Of a stretch of DNA of 64,000 bases, positions 1 through 12,084 are shown piece by piece. The stretch is from Prorocentrum cordatum (taxonomy: Eukaryota; Sar; Dinophyceae; Prorocentrales; Prorocentraceae). The DNA lies in assembly GCA_963575745.1 (NCBI GenBank), contig CAUYUJ010012703.1, positions 238,392 through 302,391 on the forward strand. The letters run 5' to 3'. Position numbers and translations under genes: made by a program. Each line of letters opens with the position of its first letter. Position 1 is the stretch's first letter. The notes under the pieces are model-generated. The model ran no database searches. It was not told the DNA's origin and saw only the letters and a list, made by a program, of their open reading frames with translations.

Positions 1-942
1 TCCAACACCGCGCCGGCCTCCGGGGGGGGGCTCCGGCACGCCGGCACCTCCGGGCACACGCGCAAGCAGAACAAGAGCATCGGGGCAGGCGGGCGGCTCC
101 GCCTCCCCGAGGGCACTCCTGCTCTGGCGCCTCGGTGGCCGCCTGGGCAACGGCAGCCGCCGCCCCCGAGGAGGAGGAGGAGGAGGAGGAGGAGGAGGAG
201 AAGGAGGAGGAAGCGGATCGAGGAGGAAAAGGATGATCGAGGCGGGAGATCGAGTTTCGAGGGCGAAGTGAGGGGAGCGGGGCGATGTTCGGGAGCTCCG
301 GGGGCCCTCGTGCAGACAACCTTCCCGGCGTCCCCGCCGGGGCCATCGGCGAGGCGCGGCTGCGTAGCTGCTGAAAACACCCCAGGGCCCGAAAACTTCG
401 ACACATGTCGCTTTGTCGTTTGTTCTCGACGCTCCCAGGTGGACGACGCCGACACCACGGCAGACCCATGCCAAACCCAGCGTCCCGCGCCCTAAGTGAA
501 CGAAGCCAGCGCCGCGGCAAACCCCACGGCGAACCCTGCACGCCCGAGGCGGCGTTTGCCCTGGCGGCCGATGCGCCCTCAACACCGAAGGCTGCGCGTC
601 GGAGCAAACGGCGCGGCGACGCAGGATCAAACCTCGGAGCTTCTGGAGAGCTCAGCAGATCTCGCGTGAGGGTCAGGCACCTCTGGCGCTGTGCTTTTTC
701 ATAAGAGCGTCGGGCCCCAGAGCTCTCGAACCCGCCCCTCGGGACCGCCTCCTCGTCGCGGATCGCTCTCTGACATCCCGGGGCCCCAGAAACCGCCCCT
801 GGCTCTTGAGGCAGGCCGAGCCGCGCGGGCGGCTCTGGAGGCCTCTAGAGTCTCCGGCGGCCTCCCTCCGCTGAGGCCTCTGGATTTCCTGGGATGCCTC
901 GCGGGTGCTCCGAACAAGTTGGAGCGGCTGGTTTCTGGCCGT
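1..942. other. GC-rich DNA, no supported gene
   Basis: Several overlapping frames stay open on both strands here only because the GC content is high. None shows a recognisable domain, and frames on opposite strands are equally long. Apart from the short GGA tract I see nothing definable. Confidence 0.6.
168..213 (+). repeat. (GGA)n microsatellite
   Basis: Nearly pure GAG/GGA run followed by an impure AAGGAGGAGG tail. It is the first of many polypurine trinucleotide tracts in the window. Confidence 0.9.
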
Positions 943-1022
943 TTTCGCTCTCCGGGGGGCCCTCGCCAAGCCTCGGGACCGTCAAGAGGCGGCTCAGGAT
1001 GAAGGGCCGGCCCTCGGGAAGT
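943..1022 (+). repeat. Dispersed repeat family G, copy 1
   Basis: Carries the family core GGGCCCTCGCC, then CGGGACCGTCAA, then CTCAGGATGAAGGGCCGGCC. Related copies lie near 11.52 kb (-), 13.09 kb (+), 13.40 kb (-), 28.76 kb (+), 47.17 kb (-) and 61.99 kb (-). It has no coding content I can defend. Confidence 0.6.
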
Positions 1023-1344
1023 GGTGGGGCCCACGCGCCGAACAGAACTGGAACGGCTGGATGTCTGTGCCAGACGTCCACCGTCTCGGAGAGCTCAGGG
1101 CGATGGTCTTCGATCGTTGCGGCGCCTGGAGGCCGATCTCGGGCCCGGGGGCCGTCGGCAGCGGAGGGCTCGGGGTGCACAGCCAGCCCGGGGGCGCGGG
1201 CCGTGACCTCCTCGGGCCCCGTCCCGCCTCTTCAGGCGCCGGGGCCTCGGGTGTCCGGGCCCGGAGGCCCGCCTCGGGAGGCCGAGGGCCATGCGACACG
1301 CGGCGAACACCTCGGCCCTCGGTCCCTCAGAATCTCGAGGCATC

Positions 1345-1500
1345 TCTAGAATAAGAAGAAGAGTAATAACATTAGGAATAATAGTAACACTAGGAATAAC
1401 AATACGAATAATAATACGAGTAATACTAGTAAGAATACTAATTAAAACAAGAAGACAAATTCAGAACAGTAGCCAACATACTAAGAATAATAACATTCAG
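1345..1500 (+). repeat. AT-rich degenerate minisatellite
   Basis: Abrupt AT-rich island in GC-rich DNA, made of variants of AGGAATAATAGTAACACT (18 nt) and AATAATACGA. Repeat units are short and imperfect. Confidence 0.6.
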
Positions 1501-1605
1501 CATACACAAACGCCACAAACATCAACTTTTGGCCTTCCGCGCGGACTTCTTGGACCTGCGCTGGGTCCCCCCGGCGGCGCCTCCGGCGCCGCCCCTGGCG
1601 TTGCT
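1497..1605 (-). repeat. Fold-back family H, copy 1 (partial)
   Basis: The core at about 1558-1600 (TGCGCTGGG, then GGCGGCGCCTCCGGCGCC) is the reverse complement of the core of the copies near 10.16 and 16.10 kb. GGCGCCTCCGGCGCC is itself a hairpin. The left flank (CACAAACGCCACAAACATCA) resembles the outer arm of the 16.0-kb copy. Confidence 0.55.
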
Positions 1606-1873
1606 CCTCCTTCGACAGAATCTCGACGCACCTCGAGCTACCTCAACCCTAGAACCGCCTGGACTCTGTGTGCGCCGGAAGCCTCGATCCCTGAGGCTCT
1701 TCTCGAGCCACCCAGCACCATCCGAACGTCTCCCCCGGGCCCGCGCCCTCTCGAGCTATCTGTGGCGTGGCCACCTCGCAATGCCCCGGCGCACGACGGG
1801 AAAGCTCGGGCCACGATGTACCACGCCTCCCCCCGCTTTGCGCCTCCCTTGCTGTACGTCCGCCGTGAACAGA

Positions 1874-2030
1874 AGCTCCTGGATGGGGTCGGAGGATCGC
1901 ACCGCATCGCCGATGCATCGGCGATGCGTCGGGGACGTCCGCGTGGAGAGATGCTGGCTCGACATCCAGCCGCAGCGTCGATGCATCGGAGATGCGGAGC
2001 GGCGCTCCGACTCCACCTTGGCGGCCTGGA
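1874..2030 (+). repeat. Fold-back family B, copy 1
   Basis: The left arm starts GATGGGGTCGGAGGATCGC near 1882. The right arm near 2000-2019 is its imperfect reverse complement (CGCTCCGACTCCACC). The interior is rich in CCGATGCATCGG and CATCGGCGATGC, which are self-complementary. Homologous copies lie near 30.36 and 38.73 kb. Confidence 0.65.
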
Positions 2031-2487
2031 GTGACGAAGCCCTGCGGCGGGGGCTCCCTTGTCTCGCGCAGCCCCTGGGGAGCCACGACTTTTTCTAGCC
2101 GGGTACCCCGGGTCAACTTTTTACTTCAGATCGGTTCGTCGGTGGTCTCAGGGCCCCAAACACGGCTCGCCGTGGGGCCGCGATCGGCGAAAGGCTTCCG
2201 GCTTGAGATGGCTCAAGGCGAGGCGTGCAACTGCTGGAGCGCATCCCGAGGCTGGAAGACGTCCGGGGGCGTCCAGAAACAAGCGTTGGACGCTGGACGC
2301 CTGATTCTTTTGTTTGGCCACTGGCGACGAAGACACCACAATTAGAGAGCACAGTGGATCACCACAGCAAGGCTGCGCCACCGCGTGTGATTGAGGAGCG
2401 CCTGGGTACCTAGTGCGGAAAACCACGCAAGGAGGAGGAAGCAGAGGGTGCATCGTCAGGGCCAGCTCATGGGGGAAGCGTCGAACT
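2031..2487. other. No feature recognised
   Basis: Moderately GC-rich unique-looking DNA. Short frames are open on both strands but none carries a recognisable domain or repeats elsewhere in the window. Confidence 0.5.
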
Positions 2488-2640
2488 TGAATCGGCGATG
2501 CACTGCCGACATATCTCGGCGACAAGCCCCCGACAGCAAAACCGCACGTTCCTGGGCGTGTTGAGAGCTATCAGGCCTCGATCGGTGATGAATGCGCGAT
2601 TGGGGGTCGATGCGTTCCCCCCTGAGCCTACGGTCAGGAA
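2488..2640 (+). repeat. Dispersed repeat N, copy 1
   Basis: Shares AATCGGCGATG, CCGCACGTTCCTGGGC and CGATTGGGGGTCG in the same order and spacing with 37250-37395. The pair extends for about 145 bp with scattered mismatches. Confidence 0.7.
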
Positions 2641-2654
2641 CATTTGCTCAGGGT

Positions 2655-2735
2655 GTCGCGTCGCCGGTTCTGGCCCACCACGCTTCGGCGCGACACGGTA
2701 TCCACGTCTCGGTCCCCAAGCATCCACGTCCGAGC
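2655..2735 (+). repeat. Dispersed repeat O, copy 1
   Basis: Contains GCCGGTTCTGGCCCACCACG followed by CTTCGGCGCG. The reverse complement lies at about 27105-27185, so the two copies are inverted relative to each other. Confidence 0.7.
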
Positions 2736-3119
2736 CTTTCCCAACCTCTCGCTCCCTGGGGCGCAACAACACGCTATCCGTTCGCAAGGCATGGCGTGTT
2801 GCCAGTGCCACCGCCGCGACACGCTATGCACAAAATCCTGACCGTAACTCCCCTACCGTTGATCCTTTTTTTGTTTTAGATATTTGGGAGGTCAAGTTCG
2901 GCCTGCGTGGGTAAGGCGGGCGTGAGGGTCGTTGGGCGTGCGTAAGCCATGTACAGTAGGCAACGGTGGACGATTTCCCGTTCAGGTTTCCGACTTTCAG
3001 GTCTGGTGCTCTCCGCACACTCCACGTTTAGTTTTTAGGTGTGGCCCTGTTTACCTCCACGGTGCTAAGCACTTCGGGCTCTTGAAAACAAATGTTTTCT
3101 AAGGAACTGAGCCTGCGTG

Positions 3120-3232
3120 CAGGTCTGGCGGCTATGTAGCCGCAATCGCCGCCCCTCCGCCGCCCGTCGTCTGGGCCTTTGTGCTGGAGTGGCGGCTACG
3201 TGCTCGCCATCGCCGGCCCGTCGCCGCCTCGC
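3120..3232 (+). repeat. Local duplication around TGGCGGCTA
   Basis: TGGCGGCTATGTAGCCGCAA at about 3128 recurs in altered form at about 3190, each time followed by CGCC/CCCGTCG-rich sequence. This is a two-copy tandem of about 62 bp. Confidence 0.5.
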
Positions 3233-3294
3233 ATAGGTGCTCTTTTCTCAAAGGAAAACAGATTCTCTTCCCCCCCCAAGATTATCCGCACCCC

Positions 3295-3435
3295 TTTCCG
3301 CATTGCAATTTGCATATGATTCGGCCCCATCGTCCATCCTAAATATGAATTCGTACCATCCCAACCGAGCTGGTATCGACACTCCCCCGCTATCCTCTGC
3401 CGAAAAAACACGTGCACTCGTTTATCAACTAGCCT
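3295..3435 (+). repeat. Dispersed repeat P, copy 1
   Basis: Shares CCCATCGTCCATCCTAAATA, TGAATTCG, ACCATCCCA and GCACTCGTTTAT with 7330-7455, in the same order and orientation. It leads directly into the T1 array. Confidence 0.75.
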
Positions 3436-3485
3436 GGCGAAGAACCCAGTCAGATGCAATTGTGGGTGCCGCAATTGTGAATATC

Positions 3486-4494
3486 ATCTTCGATGGAGCT
3501 CCCTATGGAACCACGAACCGTGTGAGGGGTGTGCCGACATGGGCATGCGGTGGGCACGGAGGGCGCATGCGGACGTGGCCACTGGGGCCTTCATTGAAGC
3601 TCCTTATGAGGCCCCGAACCGTGTGAAGGGTGTGCCGAAATGGACGTGCGGCGTGCGGGGGAACCGCACGTGGACCCTGTCATCGGGGCCTTCGGTGGAG
3701 CTCCCTATGGGGCCACGAAGCGTGTGAGGGGTGTGCCGAAATTGGCATGCGGTGGGCGGGGAAGGCGCATGCGGACGCGGCCACTGGGTCCTTCGGTGGA
3801 GCTCCCTATGGGGCCACGAACCGTGTGAGGGGTTTGCCGACATGGACATGCGGTGGGCGGGCTGGGGCCTTCGGTGGAGCTCCCTATGCGGCCACGAACC
3901 GTGTGAAGGGTGTGCCGATATGGGCATGCGGTGTGCATTGAGGGCGCATGCGGGCGCGGTCACTGGGGCTTTCGGTTGAACTCCCTATGGGGCCACGAAC
4001 CGTGTGAGGGGTGTGCCGACATGGGCATGCGGTGGGCACGGAAGGCGCATGCGGACGCGGCCACTGGGGCCTTCATTGAAGCTCCTTATGGGGCCACGAG
4101 CCGTGTGAAGGGTGTGCCGAAATGGACGTGCGGCGTGCGGGGGAACCGCACGTGGACCCTGTCATTGGGGCCTTCGGTGGAGCTCCCTATGGGGCCACGA
4201 AGCGTGTGAGGGGTGTGCCGAAATTGGCATGCGGTGGGCGGGGAAGGCGCATGCGGACGCGGCCACTGGGTCCTTCGGTGGAGCTCCCTATGGGGCCACG
4301 AATCGTGTGAGGGGTGTGCCGACATGGGCATGCGGTGAGCGGGCTGGGGCCTTCGGTGGAGCTCCCTACGTGGCCACGAACCGTGTGAAGGGTGTGCCAG
4401 AATGGAGATGCGGTGGGCGGGGAGGGCGCATGCGGACGCGGCCACTAGGGCCTTTGACGGAGCTCCCTGTGGGGCGACGGACCGTGTGAGGAGT
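3486..4494 (+). repeat. Satellite array T1 with a five-monomer higher-order unit
   Basis: Monomers carry GAGCTCCCTATGGGGCCACG, CGTGTGAGGGGTGTGCCGA and GGCATGCGGTGGGC. The GAGCTCC(C/T)TATG landmark falls near 3498, 3598, 3698, 3800, 3878, 3979, 4078, 4179, 4281, 4359 and 4460. Spacing is therefore about 100, 100, 102, 78 and 101 bp, and then the pattern repeats, giving a higher-order unit of about 481 bp present a little over twice. The same family occurs in the opposite orientation at 42.9 and 48.9 kb. Frames stay open through the array, but I read them as repeat artefacts. Confidence 0.9.
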
Positions 4495-4755
4495 GATGGT
4501 AATGATGACGGCGATGATGATGATGATTCCGATGATGGTGATGATGGCGGTCGTGATGATTATGGCGATGGTGACGGTGATGACGCTGATGATGAAGATG
4601 ATGATGATGATGATGATGATGACGATGATGATGATGGGAGGAGGGAGGAAAGGGGAGGAAAAGAGGAGAGGAGAGGAGACGAGAGGAGAAGAACGCGGGG
4701 AACGTCTTCTCTTCCAAACGAAGACCCGACACCACAGGATGGTTGGGAAAAACCG
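4495..4755 (+). repeat. (GAT)n and polypurine tract plus header of composite block K1
   Basis: Impure GATGATGAC runs to about 4640, then a GGAGGAAAGG purine tract, then at about 4700-4750 the sequence CGACACCACAGGATGGTTGG. The reverse complement of that header recurs at 42.57 and 48.59 kb, each time next to a pyrimidine tract, an (ATC)n tract and a T1 array. Confidence 0.8.
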
Positions 4756-5700
4756 CCGGCTTTCGAACATACTTTGCAAAACAATTCAAACGGAGTTCAC
4801 ACGCGCGCGTCGTCGCGCGCGCATGCCGGAACCCTTCAAGAACCCACAGTTTCATACAAATATTGAAACCGAGTGTCCAAAAACATATTTGCGCGCGCGC
4901 TCTGACAATTCGTAAAACCAATCGGTCTTTCAACTTTGCACACCGTGCCACCAAACGGGCTTCTCGCGCGCATGTCGAAATCGTTCGAACGCCCCTGCGC
5001 GCGTGCTGTCGTAAGAACCATCCGCAACATACGGGACGAAGTGCACGCGCGCACGTGCCGAAATCAATCAACAATCTTCGGTTTCGTAGGAATTTCAAAA
5101 CCATGTGTCCAAATAGCGTATAAACCACATGGCTTCGCAACATCAGTTTTCCGCCAAACGGCCCAACAGGCCCGCCAAACGGGCCTCTCGCGCCGCATGC
5201 CGAAATCATTCGCACGCCCTTGCGCGCGTGCTGGGGGGACACTGTCCGTGTCAATTAATACCATGCGGGCCACTCTCGCGCATCGGCCGCGTGCGCATGT
5301 CGAACTCTTTCTAAAACCTTTAAACCTTCATTACCAACGTGAAAACGCCGTCATCGTCGTCGGTGTGATAAGCATCGGCGCCGTCATTGGCCTTCCAGCC
5401 GTCATCGCCACCTTCGTCACCATCGCTACTCTGATAATCGTGTCTACCGTTGTCGGCGTCGCCATGATACCGCGCCCGTCCACGTCACCGACTCGCACGA
5501 AAGTGCCTGGTGGGAAGTGCCACGCGGTCAGCGCCACCACGGCCGCGTCGGTCGCGCCAAATTAGCTGGCCGCTGTGCGCGCGAGCATGCGCGGACTAGC
5601 GCGGCCGCAGAGATGCACCAACCAACGCCAAGCACTCATCGCAATCGCCGCCGCATGGGTTTTGCAAACCAAGTTGCGGGCGGGTGGGTGGGATGTTTTC
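4756..5700 (+). repeat. Dispersed repeat Q, copy 1
   Basis: About 0.9 kb with many CGCGCG words. Landmarks in order: CCGAAATC/CTTCAA words, GCGCGCATGTCGAAATCGTT, CCTGCGCGCGTGCTG, GTCATCGTCGTCGG, GGTCGCGCCAAATTAGCTGG and CGCAATCGCCGCCGCATGGG. The same order recurs at 5.9-7.2, 7.4-8.3 and, inverted, 63.3-64.0 kb. No defensible coding sequence. Confidence 0.75.
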
Positions 5701-5889
5701 CAAATCGTGGGAGGTGGTCAAGCGCGTTGCGGGGTAGTCAATTCTCCTCTCTTAGAAGAATATGGATTCTACCACCATCACCCCCCTGAGGTTACCCGTT
5801 ACGCGGTTCGATTGGAAACTCAAATATGGTCGTGACACTTCGTTTATTCTCCTTGTAAGTTCATGCCATCTCAGGCCAGCCCGTATGGA

Positions 5890-7165
<1,276 letters not shown>

Positions 7166-7329
7166 TGATGTTTGCGCGAGCAGTGGAGTGGACAACTTCA
7201 AGTTGAGGGTTGGTGAGTTGCACCGCGTAGATTGCGCCGCACTTGTTGCACCACATTTAGTTCCTGTGTGAACAGAGAATCAACTCCACCACCCTCCCGA
7301 GGCGGGACTTATCGGCACCCCCTGGGGAT

Positions 7330-7455
7330 GTGCAATTTACATTGAATTCTGCCCCATCGTCCATCCTAAATATGAATTCGCACCATCCCAGGGTGGCCGG
7401 TATCCCCCCTCATCCTCTGCAACAAATTACGATGCACGCGCACTCGTTTATGAAA
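7330..7455 (+). repeat. Dispersed repeat P, copy 2
   Basis: Matches 3295-3435 across CCCATCGTCCATCCTAAATA and GCACTCGTTTAT. Here it forms the left edge of the third Q copy. Confidence 0.75.
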
Positions 7456-8340
7456 AGGTATCCGTTTTCATGAATCCCTTGCGAAAAACGGGACGAAGTG
7501 CACACGGGCGCGTCGTCGCGCGCGAGTGCTGGAATCCTTCAAAAACCGCTGTTTTCGTAAGGATTTCAAACTCGAGTGTCCAAAACAACATGTAAAGACA
7601 GAGGGTTTCGCAGAACGGATGTTCAAGAAAAGCTCGCGCGCGCGCTCTTGCGAAATCGTAAACATACTGCCACAAGGGCTTCGCGCGCGCATGTCGAGAT
7701 CGTTCGAACGCCCTTGCGCGCGTGCTGTCGCGAGAGACCTTTTCAAACAACGGGACGAAGAACACGCGCGCATCGTCGCGATCGCATGTCGGAGTGCAAC
7801 GTCTTGAGGAAACCAAAGATGGTTCAACATGTTCATGGGATTCTACCAAACGAGCCTCTCGCGCCGCATGCCGAAATCATTCGCACGCCCTTGCGCGCGT
7901 GCTGGGGGGACACTGTCCGTGTCAAATAATACCATGCTGGCCGCTCTCGCGCGTGGGCCGCGCGCGCATGTCGAACTCTTCCCAAAACCTTCATCACCGA
8001 CGCGAGGACGCAGTCATCGTCGTCGGCGTGATCCGCATCGGCGCCGTCACCGACCGCGCCGCCGTCGTTGTTAACATCGTCACCAACACCGCTACTATCA
8101 TCATCGTGTCTACCGTTGTCGATGTTGCCATGGTACCGCGCCCGCCCAAGTCACGAGAGGCCCGGTGGGATGTGCCCAGCGGTCGGCGCCACCGCGGCCG
8201 CGTCGGTCGCGTCAAAGTAGGTGGCCGCTGCGCGCGCGTGCTTGGGTTGGCGCGGCCGTATATATGCACCGGCCAACGCCAAGCACTCATCGCACTCGCC
8301 GCCGTATGGGTTTCGCAAACTAAATTGCGGGTGGGGTGGA
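7400..8340 (+). repeat. Dispersed repeat Q, copy 3
   Basis: Shares the Q landmark order with the copies at 4.76 and 5.89 kb, ending in CGCACTCGCCGCCGTATGGG and a TTTCGCAAACTAAATTGCGG segment. The internal word ACTATCATCATCGTGTC is the position at which the inverted copy at 63.6 kb has a long (GAT)n tract. Confidence 0.75.
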
Positions 8341-8374
8341 ATTTGCAAGAGCATGGGATGTGCCAACTCGTTTG

Positions 8375-8525
8375 CCAAAATCAATTGCACCATAAACATT
8401 GCATCGCATATATTGCACCACGTGGATGACACAACATGGATCGCACCACATCTGTTGCACCAGTTTGTTTTGCACCACGCAGTTTGCACCACATGGATAG
8501 CTTCACGCAGAGTGCACAAAATAGA
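8375..8525 (+). repeat. Degenerate TTGCACCA tandem repeat
   Basis: TTGCACCA or TCGCACCA words recur every 15-25 bp, often followed by CATGGAT or CGCAGTTTG. Units vary in length and sequence, so this is a decayed minisatellite and not a CRISPR. A shorter piece of the same type lies near 7215-7260. Confidence 0.6.
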
Positions 8526-8590
8526 CTGTCAGAAACACACTGCTCTTGGGGTCCATGCTGGCTCGCATTAGGTATGTCGAACCGATACTG

Positions 8591-8632
<42 letters not shown>

Positions 8633-8633
8633 C

Positions 8634-8664
<31 letters not shown>

Positions 8665-8704
8665 TAAAGAGAAAGGGAGAGAAAGAGAGAGAGAGAGAGA
8701 GAGA
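8591..8704 (+). repeat. (GA)n microsatellite
   Basis: Over 100 bp of GA dinucleotides with a few interruptions such as CGACAGAAAG and GATAAAGAGAAAGG. Confidence 0.95.
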
Positions 8705-10099
8705 ATGCGGGGGCCTCTCAAACGAATCCCAGGGAACTCTTTTTTCTGCAAAAAAACCTGGGCCAACTTTCTGGAAGTTTTCGTAAAAACGAACCAATGA
8801 CCCTCAATACGACAAAAGCTGTGCAGCGGCAGGACGCGTCTGCCACGGGACACCTCCTGGAGGTGGCGTACATGCCGAGGGTGTCGTCAAAACTCGCACG
8901 CCTGAAACGACCCAGACATGGCTGGGTGTGAGAAGAGAGGAAGAAAGAGGGAGGGTAAGAATGAGGAGCCCTAGCCGAACCCTGCCCCTGAAACGCCCGG
9001 GTGGGAGCCGAGCTCCTGGCTCTGGCCGTCCGCAACCGCCGCGCGCCGCGCGTCGCCGGGTGCCAGTGGCCGGGCGCCAGCGGCCGCAGCGGCCTGCCCG
9101 ACCCGCCACGGCCCCAGACGCCCAGCGCCTCGCGCCATGCGAGGCGGGAACTCTCCGTCGCGCTCGGCCCCACGGCTACGCAGTCGACCACGGACCCCTA
9201 GTTGCCCATCGGCCCTTGTGGCGGTCTTCGGCGGTCCTCTGGCGGTCTTCGACGGTACAAGGCGGTCTTCTGGCGGTCTTCGGCGGTCTTCTGGCGGTCT
9301 GCTGTTCGGTGTTCTGGGGCGGCTTCTGGCGGTCTTCGGCGCGAGAGCTGGGCTGCGTAGCGTTCCACGAGCGGCCCATGATGGAACACCCAGGCGCGGG
9401 GGTCGTCTTCGGGCCCCCGGGGTCGTTCACAGGGCAGCCGGGGGGGAGACGCCGTCCCTGGGGAGCGGGTCGTGGCTTCCTGGAGGCCCCGCGCCGAACG
9501 AAAATCAGGGCATGGGGCATCGGGGCTCGTCGCCACCGTGGGGGAGGGCCCATCGCATCGGCGATCTCTCGAGAGGTGCGTCGGAGCCGATGGGTCTCCC
9601 TCCACACGGGGGGGGGGGTGAATCAAGGAAGCGCCAACACGGATCAAAATTCGCGGGTTGGCGGCAAGTCCTGTTTCCGTGCGGAATCGGCGCGCTCCGT
9701 CGCCGAGTCGGGCGGCACCGGCACCGTGTTCCGGGGGGTATTTGCCTTCCCCGACCCGTGGGTTCTTGTGATCCATGCTGGCTTGCGCCCGGGTGAGGAC
9801 CGCACCCCGCCCCAGTTGTGGCCGACCTGCCTGAGCGTCTCCCTCGTCGTCCCACGCGCCCTTGAGCATGCTGTCAAAACCTGGGGGAGGGTCGCCAACT
9901 GTATAGAACTGCGCCGAGGCTGGCCACGCCATCCCCCGTGGGGCCCACAGGAGCTGCCTGGCCAGGGTCGGCCTACGTGCGGCGGGCTCGCTGCGTGGCA
10001 ACTTGCGCGCTGCTGTCTGGCACCGCGTGGATCTTTCAACCCTGAACGATCGCGGCTAGACAGCGCGGATCGTTCGCGAACTTTCCTATACGAAGAAAA
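8705..10099. other. GC-rich DNA, no supported gene
   Basis: Frames of up to about 395 codons are open on both strands simultaneously, as expected from base composition. None shows domain-like sequence. The only structured part is the minisatellite near 9.22-9.35 kb. Confidence 0.5.
9218..9345 (+). repeat. GGCGGTCTTC minisatellite
   Basis: Short tandem of GGCGGTCTTC and GGCGGTCTTCTG units with a few variants such as GACGGTACAA. Confidence 0.8.
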
Positions 10100-10260
10100 A
10101 GCGGTACGAACATAAACCTTGGGGCATTTCCCAGATCGGCGTTGGACCGCCCTCCCTGGCACGCGGAACGCGCCATAGGCGGCGCTGGAGGCGCCGCCAG
10201 TGGGGCCCAGCGCCGATCCCAGAACAACGAGCGGGCCTAAGATACTTGATGTTGAAATTT
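10100..10260 (+). repeat. Fold-back family H, copy 2
   Basis: The core GGCGCTGGAGGCGCCGCCAG is followed by GGGCCCAGCGCCGATCCC, with CCCAGATCGGCGTTGGACC on the left as the imperfect inverted arm. The core matches 16083-16155 and the reverse complement of 1558-1600. Confidence 0.6.
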
Positions 10261-10326
10261 CCCTAAACAGCGAATGCGATGAAAATCCTGTTTGCATGAT
10301 AAGAGCCGGTTCCTCTGCTGGAGACG

Positions 10327-10610
10327 TGCGCTATCGGCACGCCGTGCTGTGCCGCGTTCGCGTGCCGCGCAATGCCCGCCCGCGTTCTAGAGTGCGAGCA
10401 GACATGTGCCGCCCCAGTGCCGTGGCGGTGCCCGTGTGGCGCGCCGTGCCCGCGCTCGAGCATGCGAGAGCTGTCCCGCCCGCGTGCCCTGCCCGCGCTT
10501 TGAGATGGGACAAGCGTGCCGCCCACGTGCCGTGCCCGTGCCCGCGTGCCGTGCCCGCGTGCCGTGCCGTGCGCGCGCACTTTGATGTTGGCACGCCACG
10601 CGTCTTCTCA
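10327..10610 (+). repeat. Degenerate CGTGCC repeat
   Basis: CGTGCC, GTGCCCGCG and CCGTGCCGTGC words recur irregularly for about 280 bp. Decayed hexamer-like simple sequence. Confidence 0.6.
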
Positions 10611-10619
10611 TGCAACGCT

Positions 10620-11313
10620 GCTGTTTAGGGCCCCATGTGACGGTCTAGTGCTTTTTCTCCTTCGACTGCCGCAGTTGTGCAGTTGGCTTCCCCCGAAGGC
10701 CACTCATGGCCGCTGACAGCATCCAGCCGTCGGCGTCCCCGCGCACACGCGCGGGCGGTTGCCGCCGCACGGCTGGCTCGCTGGCCTGTCCTAGCACGGC
10801 CAACTCCAGCGCGTTTGAGCCCCAGAGGCTTCGGGTCGTCATCGGCGCCGCTGTCGTAGAAGAACTCCAGACCTCCGACGAGTTGTTTTTTTTTGGGGGG
10901 GGGGGCGGCGTCTCCTCTTTTGCGATCTCCGAGGGCCGCTTTCGGGCACTGGGACCATCGAACATGGATCAGGGAGGTTGAACTACCCAAAGGGAAGGAG
11001 TCGGGAGCTCTGAGGCCGCGGATGCAAACGTGAGCGTTTATGTATTCGGCGTTTCGGCATTGGGCGGGATGGGGGGGGCTCTAGACCTCTCTTTTCTGCG
11101 ACTGTTTGCAAGAGTGCTGCCTCTGGGGGAGACTCCACCCGCCCCAAACAGGCGCCAAAAACGGCCGAGATCTACTCCATGGGGGGGGGAGAGGGGGGTG
11201 CGAGGGCTCGCGCCGATCCTCAAAGCAATGAATAAAAAACGATCACCAGATCGGAGGATGTCTGGGGCCCTCTGCTACGATGCCGCAATTGTGTCGTCGC
11301 ACAAGCCCCCCTC
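10620..11313. other. No feature recognised
   Basis: GC-rich DNA with G runs (10897-10906, 11071-11077) and a few open frames lacking domain similarity. Confidence 0.45.
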
Positions 11314-11499
11314 GGCTACGCGCAGGAGCGACCCTGGGCAAAGGTGACCTTTGGTGCGCGGCTCTTTGGGGGCCGCGGGGGGGCCACACACGAGCGCGCA
11401 AGACGCTACTACTACCGCATCGCGTTCGGCAATCGGGGGACCCCAATGGGCCCGCACCAAAGGTCACTCCCGCGAAGGGTCACTCTTACGTCTAGTCGA
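11314..11499 (+). mobile_element. Fold-back family A, copy 1 (MITE-like)
   Basis: 186 bp. The left end is CGGCTACGCGCAGGAGCGAC, then CCTGGGCAAAGGTGACCTTT. The right end is CACCAAAGGTCACTCCCGCG, then AAGGGTCACTCTTACGTC, the imperfect reverse complement of the left over about 45 bp. There is no coding capacity, so movement would need enzymes from elsewhere. No clear target-site duplication is visible. Confidence 0.75.
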
Positions 11500-11517
11500 C
11501 CCTGGGGATTTCGACCA

Positions 11518-11600
11518 CTTCCATCCACAAGGCCGGCTTTTCATCCTGAGCCGTTTTTGGACGGTTCCAAGGCCGTGAAGCGGCCTCCAGCAGCCAGAAA
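11518..11600 (-). repeat. Dispersed repeat family G, copy 2
   Basis: Read on the minus strand it gives CCTTGGAACCGTCC and AACGGCTCAGGATGAAAAGC, matching the G copy at 943-1022. It sits between two family A elements. Confidence 0.55.
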
Positions 11601-11693
11601 AGTCACCAACAAGCCATCGCGTGTTTCTTCTTTGCGTCGCCAGGGCCCAGGGGAAAGGGCCAGAGGCGGAAGATGGGGATGAGGAGGACCCTT

Positions 11694-11878
11694 CGGCTAC
11701 ACGCGAGAGTGACCCGAGGCAAGAATGACCTTCGGTCCGCGGCTAAAAGGGGGGCGCGGGGTGGCCAGACCTGGGCGCGCAAGCCGCTGCTACCGCTTCG
11801 CGTTCGGCGATTGGGGGGGACCCCACTGGGCCCGCATCAGAGGCCGTTCCGGCGAAAAGTCACTCGGGCGTTTGGTCG
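11694..11878 (+). mobile_element. Fold-back family A, copy 2
   Basis: 185 bp, same architecture as the copy at 11314. Left end CGGCTACACGCGAGAGTGAC with CAAGAATGACCTTCGGTC; right end AGAGGCCGTTCCGGCG and AAAGTCACTCGGGCG. The interior word GCTTCGCGTTCGGCGAT is shared with the 12.4- and 30.7-kb copies. Confidence 0.75.
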
Positions 11879-12084
11879 AGCCCTTCGGACCCGGGCGACG
11901 CAGCAAACTCCCTGCGGGCGGCGGCTGCCTCGGCTTCGGGCCCTGGGGGTCTCGCGGCCGTGCAGCCCAGAAGGTGGGGCCGGGAGTTCTGGGCGCGGCT
12001 CCTCACGACGTCGTGCCGTCTTGTCACAGCGTCGGACCTCGGGGATCATGGAGATGATGGTCGGCGGCGAGCCCGGGGGGAAAT

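Noticed and set aside
2195-2225. GAGATGGCTCAAGG, faintly like the end of the dinoflagellate spliced leader
   Set aside because: It matches only GGCTCAAG. The diagnostic upstream part is absent.
8375-8525. Regularly spaced TTGCACCA words, CRISPR-like at first sight
   Set aside because: Repeat and spacer lengths both vary, repeats are too short and imperfect, and there are no cas genes. The window is eukaryotic.
8928-10115. 395-codon + strand frame
   Set aside because: Opposing minus-strand frames of 217-267 codons are also open, the composition is GC-driven, and part is the GGCGGTCTTC minisatellite.
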